Shown one piece after another: positions 34,263-46,691 of a stretch of DNA of 64,000 bases; positions within the stretch are counted from its first letter, which is position 1; every line of letters begins with the position of its first letter. Where the stretch lies: assembly GCA_015179025.1 (NCBI GenBank), contig WHUX01000011.1, positions 248,001-312,000 of the forward strand. Reading direction: 5' to 3'. Source of the stretch: Terfezia claveryi. Taxonomy: Eukaryota; Ascomycota; Pezizomycetes; Pezizales; Pezizaceae. The position numbers and the translations under genes were made by a program. The notes below the pieces were generated by a model, which saw only the letters and a list, made by a program, of their open reading frames with translations, made no database searches and was not told where the DNA came from.

Positions 34263-36659
34263 TTACATATTCCACCTGCTGCTGCCAAGCACTGCTTCCC
34301 TTTTCATTGCCCTCGCGTACTGGGCCCTCTCCTCAACGATCACCTTCCTCTCAGTTTGCTCGCTGACATCTCTTACCTCCTTCTTGACATTACCGGAAAC
34401 ACCTGCCCACTGGTTAATCCAGCCAAGTACCTCCGAATGCCAAAGGAGCGAATTCTCCGGGTTAAGCACCCAGTGGTTCTCGTCTGGGAAGGTCAAAAAC
34501 TTGCTTGGGACACCCTTCTCCTGGAGAATATTGAAGGCCGCCAAACCTTCACTAATAGGAAGACGATAGTCGAGTTCGTTGTGGATTATCAATTGAGGGG
34601 TGGTCCAGTTCTTGACAAGGCTAGAAGGCGACCACTTAGCGTAATTCTGTGGGTGAGTTATGAAAGATCCACCGAAATCGTGAATTGGGAACCAAAGCTC
34701 CTCAGATCCGTATTGAGCATTGGTAGAGAAAACACCATCATGGCAAACAAGTGCCTTAAATTTCCTACCGAAGGGGTTACCCTGAATCCAATTAATCATG
34801 TAACCACCATAGGAAGCCCCCAAAGCAACAGCCCTATTGGCATCAATGTCCTTGTACTTTTCCAAGGCATACTCATAAGTTAGAACCAAATCCTGGTATG
34901 GAGCTCCACCCCAGTTGTTCTGGATAGCATCAGTGAATTTCTCACCATACCCAGTGGAACCTGTTGGATTGGGAGTAACAACGATGTATCCCTGCTCGGC
35001 AAACACCGCTGGATTCCACCGTGTGCTCCAGGAGTCAGCCCAGGAACTCTGAGGGCCACCATGGATGAGAAAAGCCAATGGGTACTTCTCGCCCTCCTTG
35101 TAGAAAGATGGCTTGACAACCCAAGCGTGGATCTTTGTACTATCGCTTCGAGGTGCCCAGATGTCTTCGATCTGAGACCTTATGAGAATAGCGGACCCAG
35201 AGCTTTGGCCAGCCTTGGGATCAAAGATGATGTTCTCGGAGTTAGCGCTAACGTCAACGACAGAGTAGTATGTGGGTGAGACAATGGAGGTAGACGAGAC
35301 AAGGAGGTTATCGGTATTGCCAAGAGGGACGTAGTCAGTCACGGAGCCATGCTTTCCACCGATTGGAGTTGGGTTTCCCTTGATCTTGCTGGAATCAGAA
35401 GGGAGAACGAAGATCTTGACTCTTCCAAATTCTTCAGCAATCAAGTAGAGATATTTTCCGTCTGGAGACCAAGAGACCTTGGATGGGGAGCGGTCCCAGT
35501 CAGGCACCAAGCTGATTATCTTCTTACCATCATAGACAAAAATCTGATTACGGTCACTCTCGTATCCATTCTCAGGCATCTGGAGGTATGCCAGTTTCTT
35601 TCCATCAAAAGACCACGCAGGGGACGTAGAGGCACCACTCAGCATGTAAGAATGGGATGGCAAGTTGATTGGCTTTGGCGCACCTCCCTTGAGGTCAGAA
35701 ATGTAGACATAGGAGACAGTATTTGTGGCTTGGTTTGAATTGGGGTCTTTAGCGACAAATGCAAGTTGCTCACCGTTAGTGTCGTAGTTGTCAGTACCGC
35801 CAAATGGTGGGATGGGTGATTCCAACTTGGTATTGGCCAACAGGTTGACGAACTTAGTGGAGGAAATAGTCCATGCGCCATCCTTCTTAGTTAGAGAACC
35901 GGAGAAGAGAGCATTTCGCCACTGTTCGATGTAGGTGTCCCAGTGCCGAACGAAGAGTGAAGTGTAGACCCTGCCACTGGTGTACTTCTTTGGAGCAGTA
36001 GCAGCATTGTACATGGTGCCATTGGGATAGGCCAAAGCGGTGAAGACGAAATTAACAGCACCATCTTTGACCTTCTTTAGGATAAGGCCTGAGACGGCAC
36101 CTGGGAAAGACCCGGCTTTGTAGGCTCTATAAATACCAATTAGTATGAGTGGACCACAAGTATCTAGTATTGGCATACTTGTCACTACTAGAGATCCAGA
36201 GGTCGGTGCCTCCTGCAACATCCGTGGAGCCCTTGAGGTAGGCGATTGAGTCACCCAACCAAACGACTTCTGAGGCACCGGTGTCACTCAACGCAATTGA
36301 GACATCCCCAGTCTTGGTGTCGAGCAGGTTGAAGGTCTTGGTGCGGCTGTGGCTGTCAAATGAGTACGCAGTTGTGGTAAAGAGGGCTTTAGTCTGTCAA
36401 AGTGATGGTTACTTAGTACGAGAACCATAGCGTAATGAATGACAGGGGAAAACCTACCCCATCATCATTTGGCACAGCAACAGTACGGCGGGGCTCGCTC
36501 AATAGATCTCTGTAGTAAGGCGATTAGTACCAGATTCTCAACCTTGTCTGACAAGATACAATTGTCAAGTACTTACTTCGGAGTGAAAGCGGCAGAGGCA
36601 ATCATAATGCCACTGCTTCCTAGTAGAATCTGCAACGTACAAGCTATAGAAACTTTCAT
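34263..36659 (-). CDS. DPP5: dipeptidyl-peptidase 5 (secreted prolyl-oligopeptidase family S9)
   Basis: Secreted serine exopeptidase releasing dipeptides (Ala-, His-, Ser-type N-termini in Aspergillus DPPV). Exons 36659-36577, 36509-36458, 36393-36179, 36126-34263 give 737 residues. A signal peptide lies within 'MKVSIACTLQILLGSSGIMI', up to about residue 24. The beta-propeller part includes 'LSEPRRTVAVPNDDGTKALF' and 'DRSPSKVSWSPDGKYLYLI'. The hydrolase domain has 'PTGSTGYGEKFTDAIQNNWG', Ser555 in 'GASYGGYMINW', Asp636 in 'NELDYRLP' and His668 in 'DENHWVLN'. The C-terminal tail after the catalytic domain is charged and about 45 residues long. Several Asn-X-Ser/Thr sites fit secretion. Confidence 0.95.
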
Positions 36660-36754
36660 TGTTACTTAGACCTTCTTCTTTCTTCCCGAACAGCAGCCGA
36701 AGACTAAAGCTAGGAAGAGGAGAGTGGCACGTCTATGGCAGGAAAACAGGCAAA

Positions 36755-36763
36755 ATATATATA
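36755..36763 (-). promoter_or_regulatory. TATA-like box upstream of DPP5
   Basis: TATATATA on the minus strand about 100 nt upstream of the DPP5 ATG. Confidence 0.4.
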
Positions 36764-38232
36764 CCTTTAGGCAGTCGTGCGGCCCGGCAACTGGTATGCG
36801 AACACTTTTACCGCTTGCCTCACGTCACACACTGAATTCTCGTAGTCTGGTTGTACGATTTGTGAGCACTATGCTTTTGGCACCGGTTATATGATAGCCC
36901 TGTTAAGAGCTTCTTAGAAAAAAGTCTGTTTGGGAAGATGCGATTGCCAGCCCTTTGGCCGTGTGGCGAGATTAACACCAGTGAATAGATTTTGACTGGT
37001 AATTACCACTACGGGTCAGGTACTTAGCGATCGCGCGATGCTGCGATGCCGACTCGAGACAGACTACTTGCTATCGTGTTGATGGTGTGGTGGGTGCAAG
37101 CTCCGGTACCTTGTCAACGGTTTTGACCGTTGAGTCCCGACCGACAGGGGTGTACAAAGTAACCTAGGGTAAACACACCTGGGAAGCTGCAGGGCAGCTA
37201 GCAGGGCCGTCTGAATTGGTCTCGGCAGGCGACCGTTGAAGCCCAAAGTATTATAGTATGCTAACTGCAACAGACAGGGTCAGATCAGGTACAAAGACGG
37301 CATGTAGGTGCGTAAGCTGAGGGGTAACGGGAGTACAAGTACAAGACAACGAGAGGATGTACCGTATCCTCTCAATTTGTGTCCTAGTCGAAAGCAAGCT
37401 CGGAGGAGGTGTGACATACCGGTAATTACTGCTTGAGGATTGGATCACTCATAAACGTCAGTTGTGGGTGGGCATGCGAAGGACGGAATGGTAAGCTCGT
37501 GCATGCTCCATTACACCAGCTGCCTTAAGTAGTAGTCTGGTAGAGGCCCATATTATTGTTTGGTGACACTTGCCCAACAACATAAATATTTCAAGTGGGG
37601 GCTGCAGTTAGGTAAGTACTGTACTACCTAGGTCGGTAGGTGGGGATATTGGCATTCCTAAGGTGGTGTTATTTCCATTCGGAAGCCCAGTGTGCTGGTA
37701 CTCTATAACCAGCTGCAGATTCACTTGAAAGCAGCATTGAAGAGATTTGCATGGTGAGGATACCCAGGGAAGGCAGTGATTATGAGCAGAAGTGGTCGTT
37801 TTAATAGATCAAGATTAAGTTAATGATGACGTTTACGGTTTACCAAATCGAACTGAGGTTTTATAAAACCCCGCCTTGGCGTTTTGAGGAAATACCAATC
37901 GGGTATCTAACGGTTTCTGCGCCTTCGAGCTTGTTTGGACACAATAGTTTTTTTTCGCGCATGACAATTTTAATATATTCACTCTCTGGTTGGGCCTTAG
38001 AAGGTACCAAAACCATTCGATGTCTTTGGGTTTCAGGAGGATAGCAGGTATTATTATTAAGGTGCCGTGGTACTGTAGCTCCAATTGTTGGCCCTTGAAA
38101 TTTTAGTGCAACACCATTTCTTCGGGACAAAACTACAGTACAACAGCGACCCTCTAGAACCTCCTATAGACTTATCATTCTAAAAACAGAACTAGTTCTA
38201 CCCTAATAAGTCTTCCCCACTACGACAATTGT
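36764..38232. other. intergenic, divergent promoters
   Basis: Between divergent DPP5 and the PPR gene. Contains GTAGTCTGGTTG at 36843 and GTAGTCTGGT at 37532. No gene or RNA recognised. Confidence 0.45.
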
Positions 38233-40797
38233 ATGGCCACACGTGCTCTTAAACATACGTTTCGTCCTCGCCCTAAGCCTTACAACCGCATCTCCATCCG
38301 GGGAGCGGCTTCCAGGGACCATGAGGCCAAATTCAAAGAGTTCGTAAGAAGGCGAGTCCTGCAGCGGGGCAGCCTTCATGGGAGCCCTGCTCGATTACTT
38401 CCCCGGATTCACGATACTCGACTTCAAGGCCCAAACTCGCGGGGCAAGGGGGGTGGCAGTGAGTCTCAGGAAACAAAGATATTAGAGGCTACAAAGAGGT
38501 CGAGGACTGTTTGGAATGTTCCAAACCCTGATGCAACAATATCTAGTATTGCAGGATTAGATGGATCCCTACCCCCGAATTTCCATATCTTCCTGACCTT
38601 GGACCTTTCACAATATGTCCCCAGATCTAAACTGGATGGTCCCAAGTTACTACATGTTGATTGGTATCCAGCTTCTAGTGCACGTGATGATCCTATATTG
38701 GGAGATCAAGAATATAGGATTTTGAAAAGGCTTGCCATAACTATATCAAATGCGACCCAGAATCCAGGCAAGTTCAACAAAGAGCTATTGCGGCTCCTGA
38801 AGCAGGCACAAACGTTCCCATCCGTCATCCAGTATCTCACCCCAGCTGCATGGGAAGCTTTTTTTGCCTATGAACGAAAAACAATGCCTACGAACTTGAC
38901 TATTTTCGTTGCGGAGATGATGGATATTCATGGGGTCAAGCGGACAGAGAAGCAAGAATGCGATTTGATTGGTGCCATTTTCTGGAATCGTGACCGGACG
39001 GAGGCAACACAGCATTGGGTAAATTTTATGCGTTCCTTAATCAAGCCAACGGCAGTCACTTGGAACCTTGGGATTAAGCTGCTTTCTTTAAGAAAGGAGC
39101 CACAGCGAGCCATGTCCATCTACAACGTGATGAAGGAATCCTTGGGTTATACTGACCCAAAGGCATTGATACCAATTATACTCTCTTGGAATCATCTTTA
39201 TCAATGCCCCAAAGCTTGGTCTGTATTTCAGGATCTCAAGCAGATTATCAATAGGGATCCAAATTGTGTCAAACCTAGTCATCTTGAGGATATTGCTCTT
39301 TCTTTCATGGATGCGGGGAAACCCGCGGCCTCATTCTCAATATGGAGGTATATGTGGAAGAAGGGAATGGCTGTGCCCGAGTACACAAAGGAGGCAGCAA
39401 TCTTCTACCAGAGCATTATTCAAACACCTCAAGTGTTACATACCTTCTCCTCCAACCTCCTTGACGCCCTAAAGGACCGTGTGTCGGATAAATACTTTTA
39501 CGCTAGTTGGATGAAGAACCTGATACGCTTAGGGAGGCCTGATTTGACTCTTCAAGTCAAGGAAGTGATGGAGAGTAATGGATTACGCCCCGATGCACAA
39601 CATGTGAATGAAATCATACGTGGCTTTTTGAAAGATGGCTATGGAGGAATTGCAGAAGGGTTAGCAAGGGAATTGATACATCAGCGGCTACAAAAGGTAG
39701 CGTCTTGGGCGGAGGCAATAGAGCAGAAAAAGTGTCGCAAAGAAGCTCAGCCCTTCGGTGTGTCAGTTGATAGTCTACCTCCAGAATTACAAGACCCAAA
39801 ATCCCCACTCCAGGTAATAGAGGAAAAGCTCAATACCCCACCAATGGCTACACCACAGACTTTTTCGATTTTGCTACACTATTTCACAAGAAAGCGTGAT
39901 TATAAAAAGGCACAGGACTATATGGACTTGATGATACAGTGTCAAACACCAGTATCAGCAGTACATTTTAACCACCTCTTGAAAATGTATCTAAGACAAT
40001 CCGAACTTGGCCAGTTACAAAAAACATTTGAGATAATGACACGTCAACTGGGCTGTAAACCGGACCGATACACATGGGGACTGATGTGGTATGCCATGTG
40101 GAAGAGATATACCCAGCCAAAAAGACGGGCCTCAAGCTTCCAAACTCCTCGACAGCTGTTTGCAGAGATGGTTAAATTCATCCCGATCACAAAGCACGGA
40201 GATCCTTCACCAGAATGGGAGTCCCCCGAGAGCCGGGCTACATGGAAAGTGATTATTCGGTGCTTTATGCTTGCTAGGGATTGGGACGGATTGATTGTGG
40301 CCTTAAATGCTGGAGACAGCCTCTGGAAACTGCATGTTAATGAGGGTGTCTACAAAGAAGTTGCACTTGGGCTACTCAAGAAGGGCAAACCTGGCTTGGT
40401 TTGTGACGAGTCTGGGAGAATATCAAAGAGGAAAATCAGTGAAGAAATGGTCAACCAAGCAATTCACGAATTAGGTACTCTAGAGCGCAATATTTCAATC
40501 AAGACGAAAGTTATGAGGCTATCTAGTCAAGAAGATGGACCAGACGAAAAGAAATGGGCAAAGGCGATGGAAAAGATTAGGAGGATACCAATAGAAGAGG
40601 CCTCGGCGGGATTAGAGGCTGTGACAACAGTATTAAAACAGGAGGCAGGGAATATGGATAGTATGGTTGGAGTGGGGAGGTTGAAAGATGTCAGGGAGGA
40701 GATGGGGCTGAAGCATGTGGGAATTAAGGGAACATTGCCGCCCTCGACGTCCCGGAATACGATCCCCTACCAGGCTTGGGTGTCGAACTTATATTGA
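38233..40797 (+). CDS. mitochondrial pentatricopeptide-repeat (PPR) protein
   Basis: A single-exon gene of 854 residues. The N-terminus 'MATRALKHTFRPRPKPYNRI' is rich in Arg/Lys with no acidic residues, a mitochondrial presequence. The body is built of helical pairs typical of degenerate fungal PPRs ('YKKAQDYMDLMIQCQTPVSA', 'AVHFNHLLKMYLRQSELGQL', 'GLRPDAQHVNEIIRGFLKDG'). Such proteins bind specific mitochondrial transcripts for stability or translation (for example CYA-5 of Neurospora and Aep3 of yeast), but I cannot assign the target. The tail ends 'STSRNTIPYQAWVSNLY'. The ATG at 38233 is the only one that includes the presequence. Confidence 0.85.
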   Translation: MATRALKHTFRPRPKPYNRISIRGAASRDHEAKFKEFVRRRVLQRGSLHGSPARLLPRIHDTRLQGPNSRGKGGGSESQETKILEATKRSRTVWNVPNPDATISSIAGLDGSLPPNFHIFLTLDLSQYVPRSKLDGPKLLHVDWYPASSARDDPILGDQEYRILKRLAITISNATQNPGKFNKELLRLLKQAQTFPSVIQYLTPAAWEAFFAYERKTMPTNLTIFVAEMMDIHGVKRTEKQECDLIGAIFWNRDRTEATQHWVNFMRSLIKPTAVTWNLGIKLLSLRKEPQRAMSIYNVMKESLGYTDPKALIPIILSWNHLYQCPKAWSVFQDLKQIINRDPNCVKPSHLEDIALSFMDAGKPAASFSIWRYMWKKGMAVPEYTKEAAIFYQSIIQTPQVLHTFSSNLLDALKDRVSDKYFYASWMKNLIRLGRPDLTLQVKEVMESNGLRPDAQHVNEIIRGFLKDGYGGIAEGLARELIHQRLQKVASWAEAIEQKKCRKEAQPFGVSVDSLPPELQDPKSPLQVIEEKLNTPPMATPQTFSILLHYFTRKRDYKKAQDYMDLMIQCQTPVSAVHFNHLLKMYLRQSELGQLQKTFEIMTRQLGCKPDRYTWGLMWYAMWKRYTQPKRRASSFQTPRQLFAEMVKFIPITKHGDPSPEWESPESRATWKVIIRCFMLARDWDGLIVALNAGDSLWKLHVNEGVYKEVALGLLKKGKPGLVCDESGRISKRKISEEMVNQAIHELGTLERNISIKTKVMRLSSQEDGPDEKKWAKAMEKIRRIPIEEASAGLEAVTTVLKQEAGNMDSMVGVGRLKDVREEMGLKHVGIKGTLPPSTSRNTIPYQAWVSNLY

Positions 40798-41146
40798 TGA
40801 TTATGACGAAACCATCTATACTTTTTCACCACTGTAGAAGTGTATTATATAGAACTGTACTCTTAATGTATATAGAAAAGCATAGATGGATGTTACGAAT
40901 CGTCCGGTCCAATGAAGCTGGCTGTGATGTGGGCTCCTGCGATGCCTTACCCTGAATCACCGATCAGGTGATGGACTTCCAAAACCGGTAATTTTGAAAA
41001 AAGCCACTGGGAGAACTAGGCCCCAGACTTTGAATTAAAGTATACGTAACTGAAGTTGAAGCTGTGCACTTGCTGCATCACATCGACTCATAGGATATAT
41101 ATGCAAGCACCAGCCACTACCATCATTCCTATTGCAACGTCCAAAG
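40798..41146. other. intergenic, no gene seen
   Basis: 3' UTR of the PPR gene and promoter of the next gene. Nothing recognised. Confidence 0.4.
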
Positions 41147-42506
41147 ATGAACAACATCTTCTCTCTCGTCAATCAAGTTCCTGCTCCCATATCCACGCCA
41201 CAAGGTACAGCTCCTCCTCCTTCTTCTGCGGCTGCACCTGTCCCCTCCGCAGGGGACTCGGACCCTGGCCCTTCAAATCCAACTTCATCCACCCATAACC
41301 CCGAACCATGGAACCCTCCTCCTCTAGGAGAAACAACAGCAACCAGCAGCCCTGTCTTAGTACTCTATTCTCGTCGACTAACAGCACAGACTGAGGCGCT
41401 ATATTCACTGTTGCAGACTTCACTGGCGGAGATCAAGGTGAAGCAGGAGGGGCTGACGAAGTTGCTTGGACAGGGGGAGAGCCAGGTGAAGGTGCTGGAA
41501 GGGGTGGTGGGAGAGGTCGTGGGGAAAGTGGGGGGGGAGGGTAAGTGGAAATTTTTTTGGAATACATATACAAAAATTTCGTATACTGGAGCTTTGGAAT
41601 CGTACTCCAAAAGCTTTATACCATGCATTCGAAGAGAGTTCTTGTTTAATTTTCCTGGAGTTGTATTGCATAGGAGTGTTGATAACTAATACTAAACTAC
41701 TCCACGTGGCGTCTTAAATAGTCGATCGGACCCTCATCCAACTCCGCTCCATCCTCTCTACCGCCAACTCCGTCCTCCTTGCCATCGATGCCAAACTAAT
41801 TGAGCGAGAAAGTGGCAACGGCAGTTTACTGCGAAGAGTAGATTGTATCGAAAATAGACTCGAAATAGCCGTTGCGGGGGTTGAGAGGGTTGAGAGACTG
41901 TTAATCGGAGTACAAAAAATGGAGAAAAAATTGTTTAGTCATATTACTCAGCTGGCCCAGCGAGGGATTGCAACAGGGCCTTGTAGATGTAATGAAGGCT
42001 CGGGCATTGGTGGTGTAAATCATGATAAAAGGAAGGGAGGAATGGAGCAAAGGGGACAGAAGAGAAACAGAGACCAATCAATCGAAATCCCGTGCTCCTG
42101 GAACTTAGAGAATATTATAGAGGTAGAAGGCGAAGACCAGAAAAAGAGGGAGGATGAGCCAGAGCCAGAGCCAGAACCAGAACCAGAATTAGAGCCAATG
42201 CCTAAACCAGTGCCAAAACGCAGGAGGCTAATGTCCGATAACGAGATTCTAGAAATGGAACTGGAAGAGATCAAGAGAATTAGAGCTACTGAAGTAGAAG
42301 GACATGGATACAGTGAGGGACCTGGTGGTTTTGGGGAGGGATATGAAGGGGGATTTGAGGAGGAGAGTATGAGTGAAGGTAGAATGATTGTGGAGATGGA
42401 GCAGGGTGGGGATGTAAGTAGGGTGAAGACGAGGGCAATGGCTATGGCGATGAAAAAGAGAGTTTTGCTGACGACACAGGAGTTGTTGGAGGAGGAGTTG
42501 CTATGA
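41147..42506 (+). CDS. coiled-coil protein of unknown function with acidic EP repeat and NLS
   Basis: Exons 41147-41540 and 41722-42506 joined across a 181-nt intron (GG|GTAAGT ... AAATAG) give 392 residues. The N-terminal ~75 residues are Pro/Ser/Thr-rich. Then come two heptad-like helices, 'RLTAQTEALYSLLQTSLAEI' and, after the intron, 'TLIQLRSILSTANSVLLAID' through 'RVERLLIGVQKMEKKL'. Further on are an (EP)n run, a basic 'KPVPKRRRLMSD' that looks like a nuclear signal, and an acidic/Gly-rich tail. The join keeps phase and continues the coiled coil, which supports it. I do not recognise a family. It could be a lineage-specific nuclear scaffold. Confidence 0.65.
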
Positions 42507-43325
42507 AATATAATAGTGTCAGCGAGGAGAGATATTTGCGTATTATCATATATCATATGGGATGGCTGTTGGCTGGAAATAACTGGGGATATATTGCTTG
42601 ATAAAATGAAGGGTTAAAAAGATATCAGGAATACCTAGCTGCCGGATATACTGAATCCCTTTTCATTTCTTTCGGGCTTGGTTATATCAATGCACTGAGA
42701 TTCAACATCTCACACTTACCCTATATTGAACATCTCTCCAGTTTGCATATTTCCATTACCCTGAACTCACTGTTATAACATCTACCTTCACTCATCAGTG
42801 ATATTTTCTATTTTTCAACGTTCAAAAGCATGTTCACCTACTCCCGTTCCCTACTCCCGTTCCCTACTCCCGTTCCCTACTCCCGTTCCCTACTCCCGTT
42901 CCCTACTCCCGTCCCCCATGGAGGAACGATATAAGGTGAAAAACCTCAATATCATTGAACGCCAACCCATCCTATCCGTTACTATCTCATTACTAAAACA
43001 ATAGATCACGCACCAAACTGACCCAACCCGAACCCACCACCCGGACCCAAAATAAGGTATAGAAACAGGGTGGTTACATCAAGCAAGTCTATAGTGGTAG
43101 CAAAAAAGCAGAAAAGATGTAGTGATACAAGAAACGACAACCAAAGCAAGAAATAGATATTTGTGGATATGAAGGTTAGAGGATACGCTATGCAATAGTG
43201 ACCAATAAGGAAAAAAAAAGCTCTCACGGCTTAGGAATCTCCTTTCCATATATGTATCTAGGGAATGGATGATATCGTGCGTGAATAAATGAATGACGAC
43301 AAATAAAGGAGACAAGTCAGTGATT
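42507..43325. other. intergenic with a 13-bp tandem repeat array
   Basis: Space between convergent genes. Apart from the repeat array at 42838-42915 I see nothing. Confidence 0.5.
42838..42915. repeat. minisatellite, six 13-bp copies
   Basis: Unit CTACTCCCGTTCC repeated six times head to tail, the last copy with one change (CTACTCCCGTCCC). Confidence 0.9.
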
Positions 43326-44773
43326 TCAGGGGTCTGATTCGGACTTTGACGGTGGAGCTGAGCGGTCTGAAAGATCTTGATCAGCAGGACCATCATGCTG
43401 CTCCGTTTTGCGCTCTGGTTCATCATCTATTAGGCCTGAATCCTTCTCACTCTCTAGCATCTTTTCTGGCGGAGGGGTTGGTATAAGCGCATGATCCTTC
43501 GGCATCACATGTCCCTTCTCCCCTTCTCCCTCTGTTCCCTGTTCCACAATATCCGCATCATTACTCCTCACCGCAGCAACCGCACTACTCCCTGATCCCG
43601 CTGCCCTCTCACCGCTCTCCACCCTCGCCTTCCTCGCCGCCGCTTCCTGAATCACAGCCTCCTGCATGACAGCCTTCGCGCCCTCAAGTAATCCCTCTTC
43701 CCCGCCTTCTTTAGCTGCAACAGAAGGCGGTGGATGCCTCAATGCCTCAACGATATGCTGCTGTTCTGAAGTTGGGATCTTCTGGCTCCGCGCAGCATAC
43801 GCTACATAGCGCACTTTGATGTGGTAGAACGTAAACCGGTCGCAGGTAGTGGGGTCGAATGCTGCATTGACATCGACATGTATCAGCATCTTTTCCCCTG
43901 TGATCTGGACTATCCCAGTAACCTGGATATGACCCTTCGGGGGTGGTGGTAGGTTCTTCACAGCCGGTGTGCGGCGGAGGGTGTTCCGGAAGTTGCCTAC
44001 AGTTTCGTCAAAAGCAACTTTTCCCATGAGTTCTGGGTGGGGAATTGTCAGAATAGAGTCAATCCTGTTTCCTTTGCTATCGAGTTCCGGTTCTTCCGCG
44101 TCCGCAGCGTTGATTTCTTCCTTGATAGCTTTGACGACTCGTCGAAACGAGGTTTTGAGGGAGTTAAACATCCATCGCGGCCATATTGCAACCATAAGCC
44201 GGTAAAAGTAGAACGAGTGAATCTCCCGAGTCGTCCAAGTTATTGAATTCCGTGTGATTGTCAACCCTGATTGTTCATATTTTGGTGGTGGGGCGGTCGG
44301 ATACTGAAACCAGAGCCACATTATGCTACATCCCATGTTCTTTCCGAATTTATCCCGATCCTTTTCAAACGCCTTTACCGTCAGATCAGCCAGCTTATCT
44401 GGAACCAGCCAGTTAGAATTTCGCCTCAGAACCTCAATTCACTGTGACTCAACTCACATTGAACCTCCGTCTGGAGCTTGGGATTTTTGGAAAATTCTGT
44501 GAAAGTCTGCACCACTGGATCGTCTCTGGTATATGGAGGCTGCGGGACCTCCCTTGATAACGTCAAGGGGATGAATATTTTCCGGTCATTATCCCCCATC
44601 GCAAACTTCGTCGCCAGAAAGAGTGTGGCTGCGCTCATGAATGGCCACATCAGAGTATTACGTTCTGCGGTCCGTATCCGCACTCGGTAGATTTTGGGCC
44701 TGGGATTCATTGTGTCTATTCGCAGTGGGAGGCGACTATGTGAGAGCAGACTTCGGAGTTTGTTGAATACCAT
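43326..44773 (-). CDS. uncharacterised mitochondrial membrane protein
   Basis: Exons 44773-44458 and 44398-43326 (59-nt intron with CTAAC branch site) give 462 residues. The start 'MVFNKLRSLLSHSRLPLRID' is a clear basic presequence, followed by 'TLMWPFMSAATLFLATKFAM', a likely inner-membrane span. The join 'PKLQTEVQYKLADLTVKAFE' is forced by phase: nearer AG acceptors either break frame or leave an intron under 30 nt. The middle has a compact beta-rich domain ('HIQVTGIVQITGEKMLIHV', 'FTFYHIKVRYVAYAARS'). The C-terminal third is low-complexity, acidic and Ala-rich. I do not recognise the family; the domain faces matrix or intermembrane space depending on topology. Confidence 0.75.
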
Positions 44774-45210
44774 GATGGGGGATGTTTTGCCGGTCACTCT
44801 GTACCTACCAGGTATGGTGGTGGTGTGAATGTATCGAGCCTAGATACTGCCGAGCTGATCCGTGGGAATCGGTATAGGAGCTTGAAGGCAGCAAGCAGGC
44901 GGATGTTTTTGATTTCTCCTGGCGGCGGCGAGCTGACTGTTCTTGGTGATCTGAAAGCTTCAGAAAGCAGAATGCAGAATGCTAAAGCCGGTGTTATGTA
45001 AGCGGAGAGCAGAAGGGTGTGGAACCTATGTACTTAATGCCATAATATACGCCTGTTTCGAAGCAAGCACCTGGTGGCATCATCATCGTAACCAAAAAAA
45101 TCCAACCAAAAGCACCTTGTTTTCACGGTCAAAGATATAGACAGCTACCTCACCACGCCGACGCGGCCCAGGTCTTCTTGGTTCCCCATATTCAAGGTCC
45201 AACAGCAGCA
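44774..45210. other. intergenic, divergent promoters
   Basis: No gene seen between the divergent genes. Confidence 0.4.
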
Positions 45211-46691
45211 ATGAGGTTCATCGGGAGTCTTCTGGCCGCCGGGCTCTCCACGATTGCTGTAGCTACAGCCTGCTCTCTCCCGTCCCGCGATATTTCTTCT
45301 GTATACTACAAACCCTCATCAAAGAACCCGTCAGAAAATACAGACATACCCACACTTTCCCGGCTGCAATTTACCCTAGCTCTAGCCCACCGACTGGGGC
45401 TGTCACAATTCCACAGCTTGACCCAGCAGAATGACGTTGACGCAATCACGAAAATTGATGCAGCGGTCCCACGGGTGGAGTTTCTCGAGGGGGATGGGAA
45501 GGGGAAACTCGTGGTCCATATAAGTAATGTGCACAGGGAGATGTTTTCGGATATAAAACCCACCTTCAACGTGGACTCCAAGCAAGCCGCGATCGACCAG
45601 AGCATTTTTAAGCATGCGGAGGAAGTTATGGGTGCTGGGCTACGACCGGAATGGATTTTGGATGTAAACTATGATTCAACTAATAGAATTGAGGTTCTCT
45701 CAAATTCATTTGTATGCAATGTCTCTTCGTACCCTCGTTTTAAGATGCAGTGACTGACGAAAACGGTATCTATAGCTGTTCACCCAAGAAAATTCCATCC
45801 CGTGGGATGGCTCTGACGACGAGGGACTCTCCAGCTTAGTTACTCCCAAGGCCCTCAGCAAACTAGACCCGTACAATCTCCACCACCAAATCTTCGTCAC
45901 CGGCTTTACCTCTCTCCAGCACATCCTCCAGGACGGAGTCAAAACTGCAATCAACCGGGGCGAATACGTCTTCATCCACGTCCCCATTTTGAATGTAAGC
46001 CTTCCTCCCTTGCTACTTCCCCTCATCGGTGCTCATCAAATCGCTCATTCCTCCGTAGTGGCTTGAAGCCAACTCCGAAGTATACGCTACCGGAGTTGAC
46101 CTCCTCTCCGCCTACTTCCACCACCTTCTCACCACCCACGATCATCACACCATCTCTGACCTCACTCTCATCGTCTCTCCCACCTCCCAACACCCCTACA
46201 CCCAACCGCCCATCTCCTCTGAGCTCAAAAAACGCAAAGAAATCCCCATCTCCATCATCTCCTCCCCCGCCTCCCCCCACCCTGCACCCCAAGCACTAAC
46301 CTCCGCGCCCAACTCCAATGCCAACCCACCAGTCTTCACCACCTCAAACACCCGTGTTCCCGCCACCTTCAAAGACAAATCCACCTGCGAGGCCCAAACG
46401 AATCAATGCTCCTCCCACGGGTCCTGCGTCATGTCAAGCTTCCCCATCAAGGACAGCTGGAGCTGTCGGTGTCATGCTACAACGACAGAGACAAAATCTG
46501 GCGTTATCAAGACTCATTGGGCGGGAAATGCGTGCCAGAAACAGGATATTAGTGTCCAGTTTCATTTGATCCTCATTCTTACGATATTGTTGGTTGGGGG
46601 GATTGCCGCGGTGATTGCGCTGATGATGGATATGGGTGCTCAAGAGCTGCCTGGGGTGTTGACGGCAGGTATGCCGGCGAAGAAGCAATAG
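45211..46691 (+). CDS. Vps3844-type vacuolar sorting protein (DUF3844), type I membrane protein
   Basis: Exons 45211-45711, 45776-45994, 46059-46691 (two 64-nt introns) give 450 residues. The start is the ATG followed by 'RFIGSLLAAGLSTIAVATA', a signal peptide. The luminal part carries 'FHSLTQQNDVDAITKI' and a Pro/Ser-rich linker. The C-terminal DUF3844 module is Cys-rich and EGF-like ('CEAQTNQCSSHGSCVMSSF', 'SWSCRCHATTTETKSGVIKT', 'WAGNACQKQDISVQFHL') and is followed by a transmembrane helix ('LILILTILLVGGIAAVIAL') and a short cytosolic tail. The family is annotated as acting in vacuolar protein sorting; direct evidence for function is thin. Confidence 0.9.

Noticed and set aside
42798..43004. 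Repeat-containing ORF over the 13-bp minisatellite
   Set aside because: Coding capacity is a by-product of the tandem repeat.
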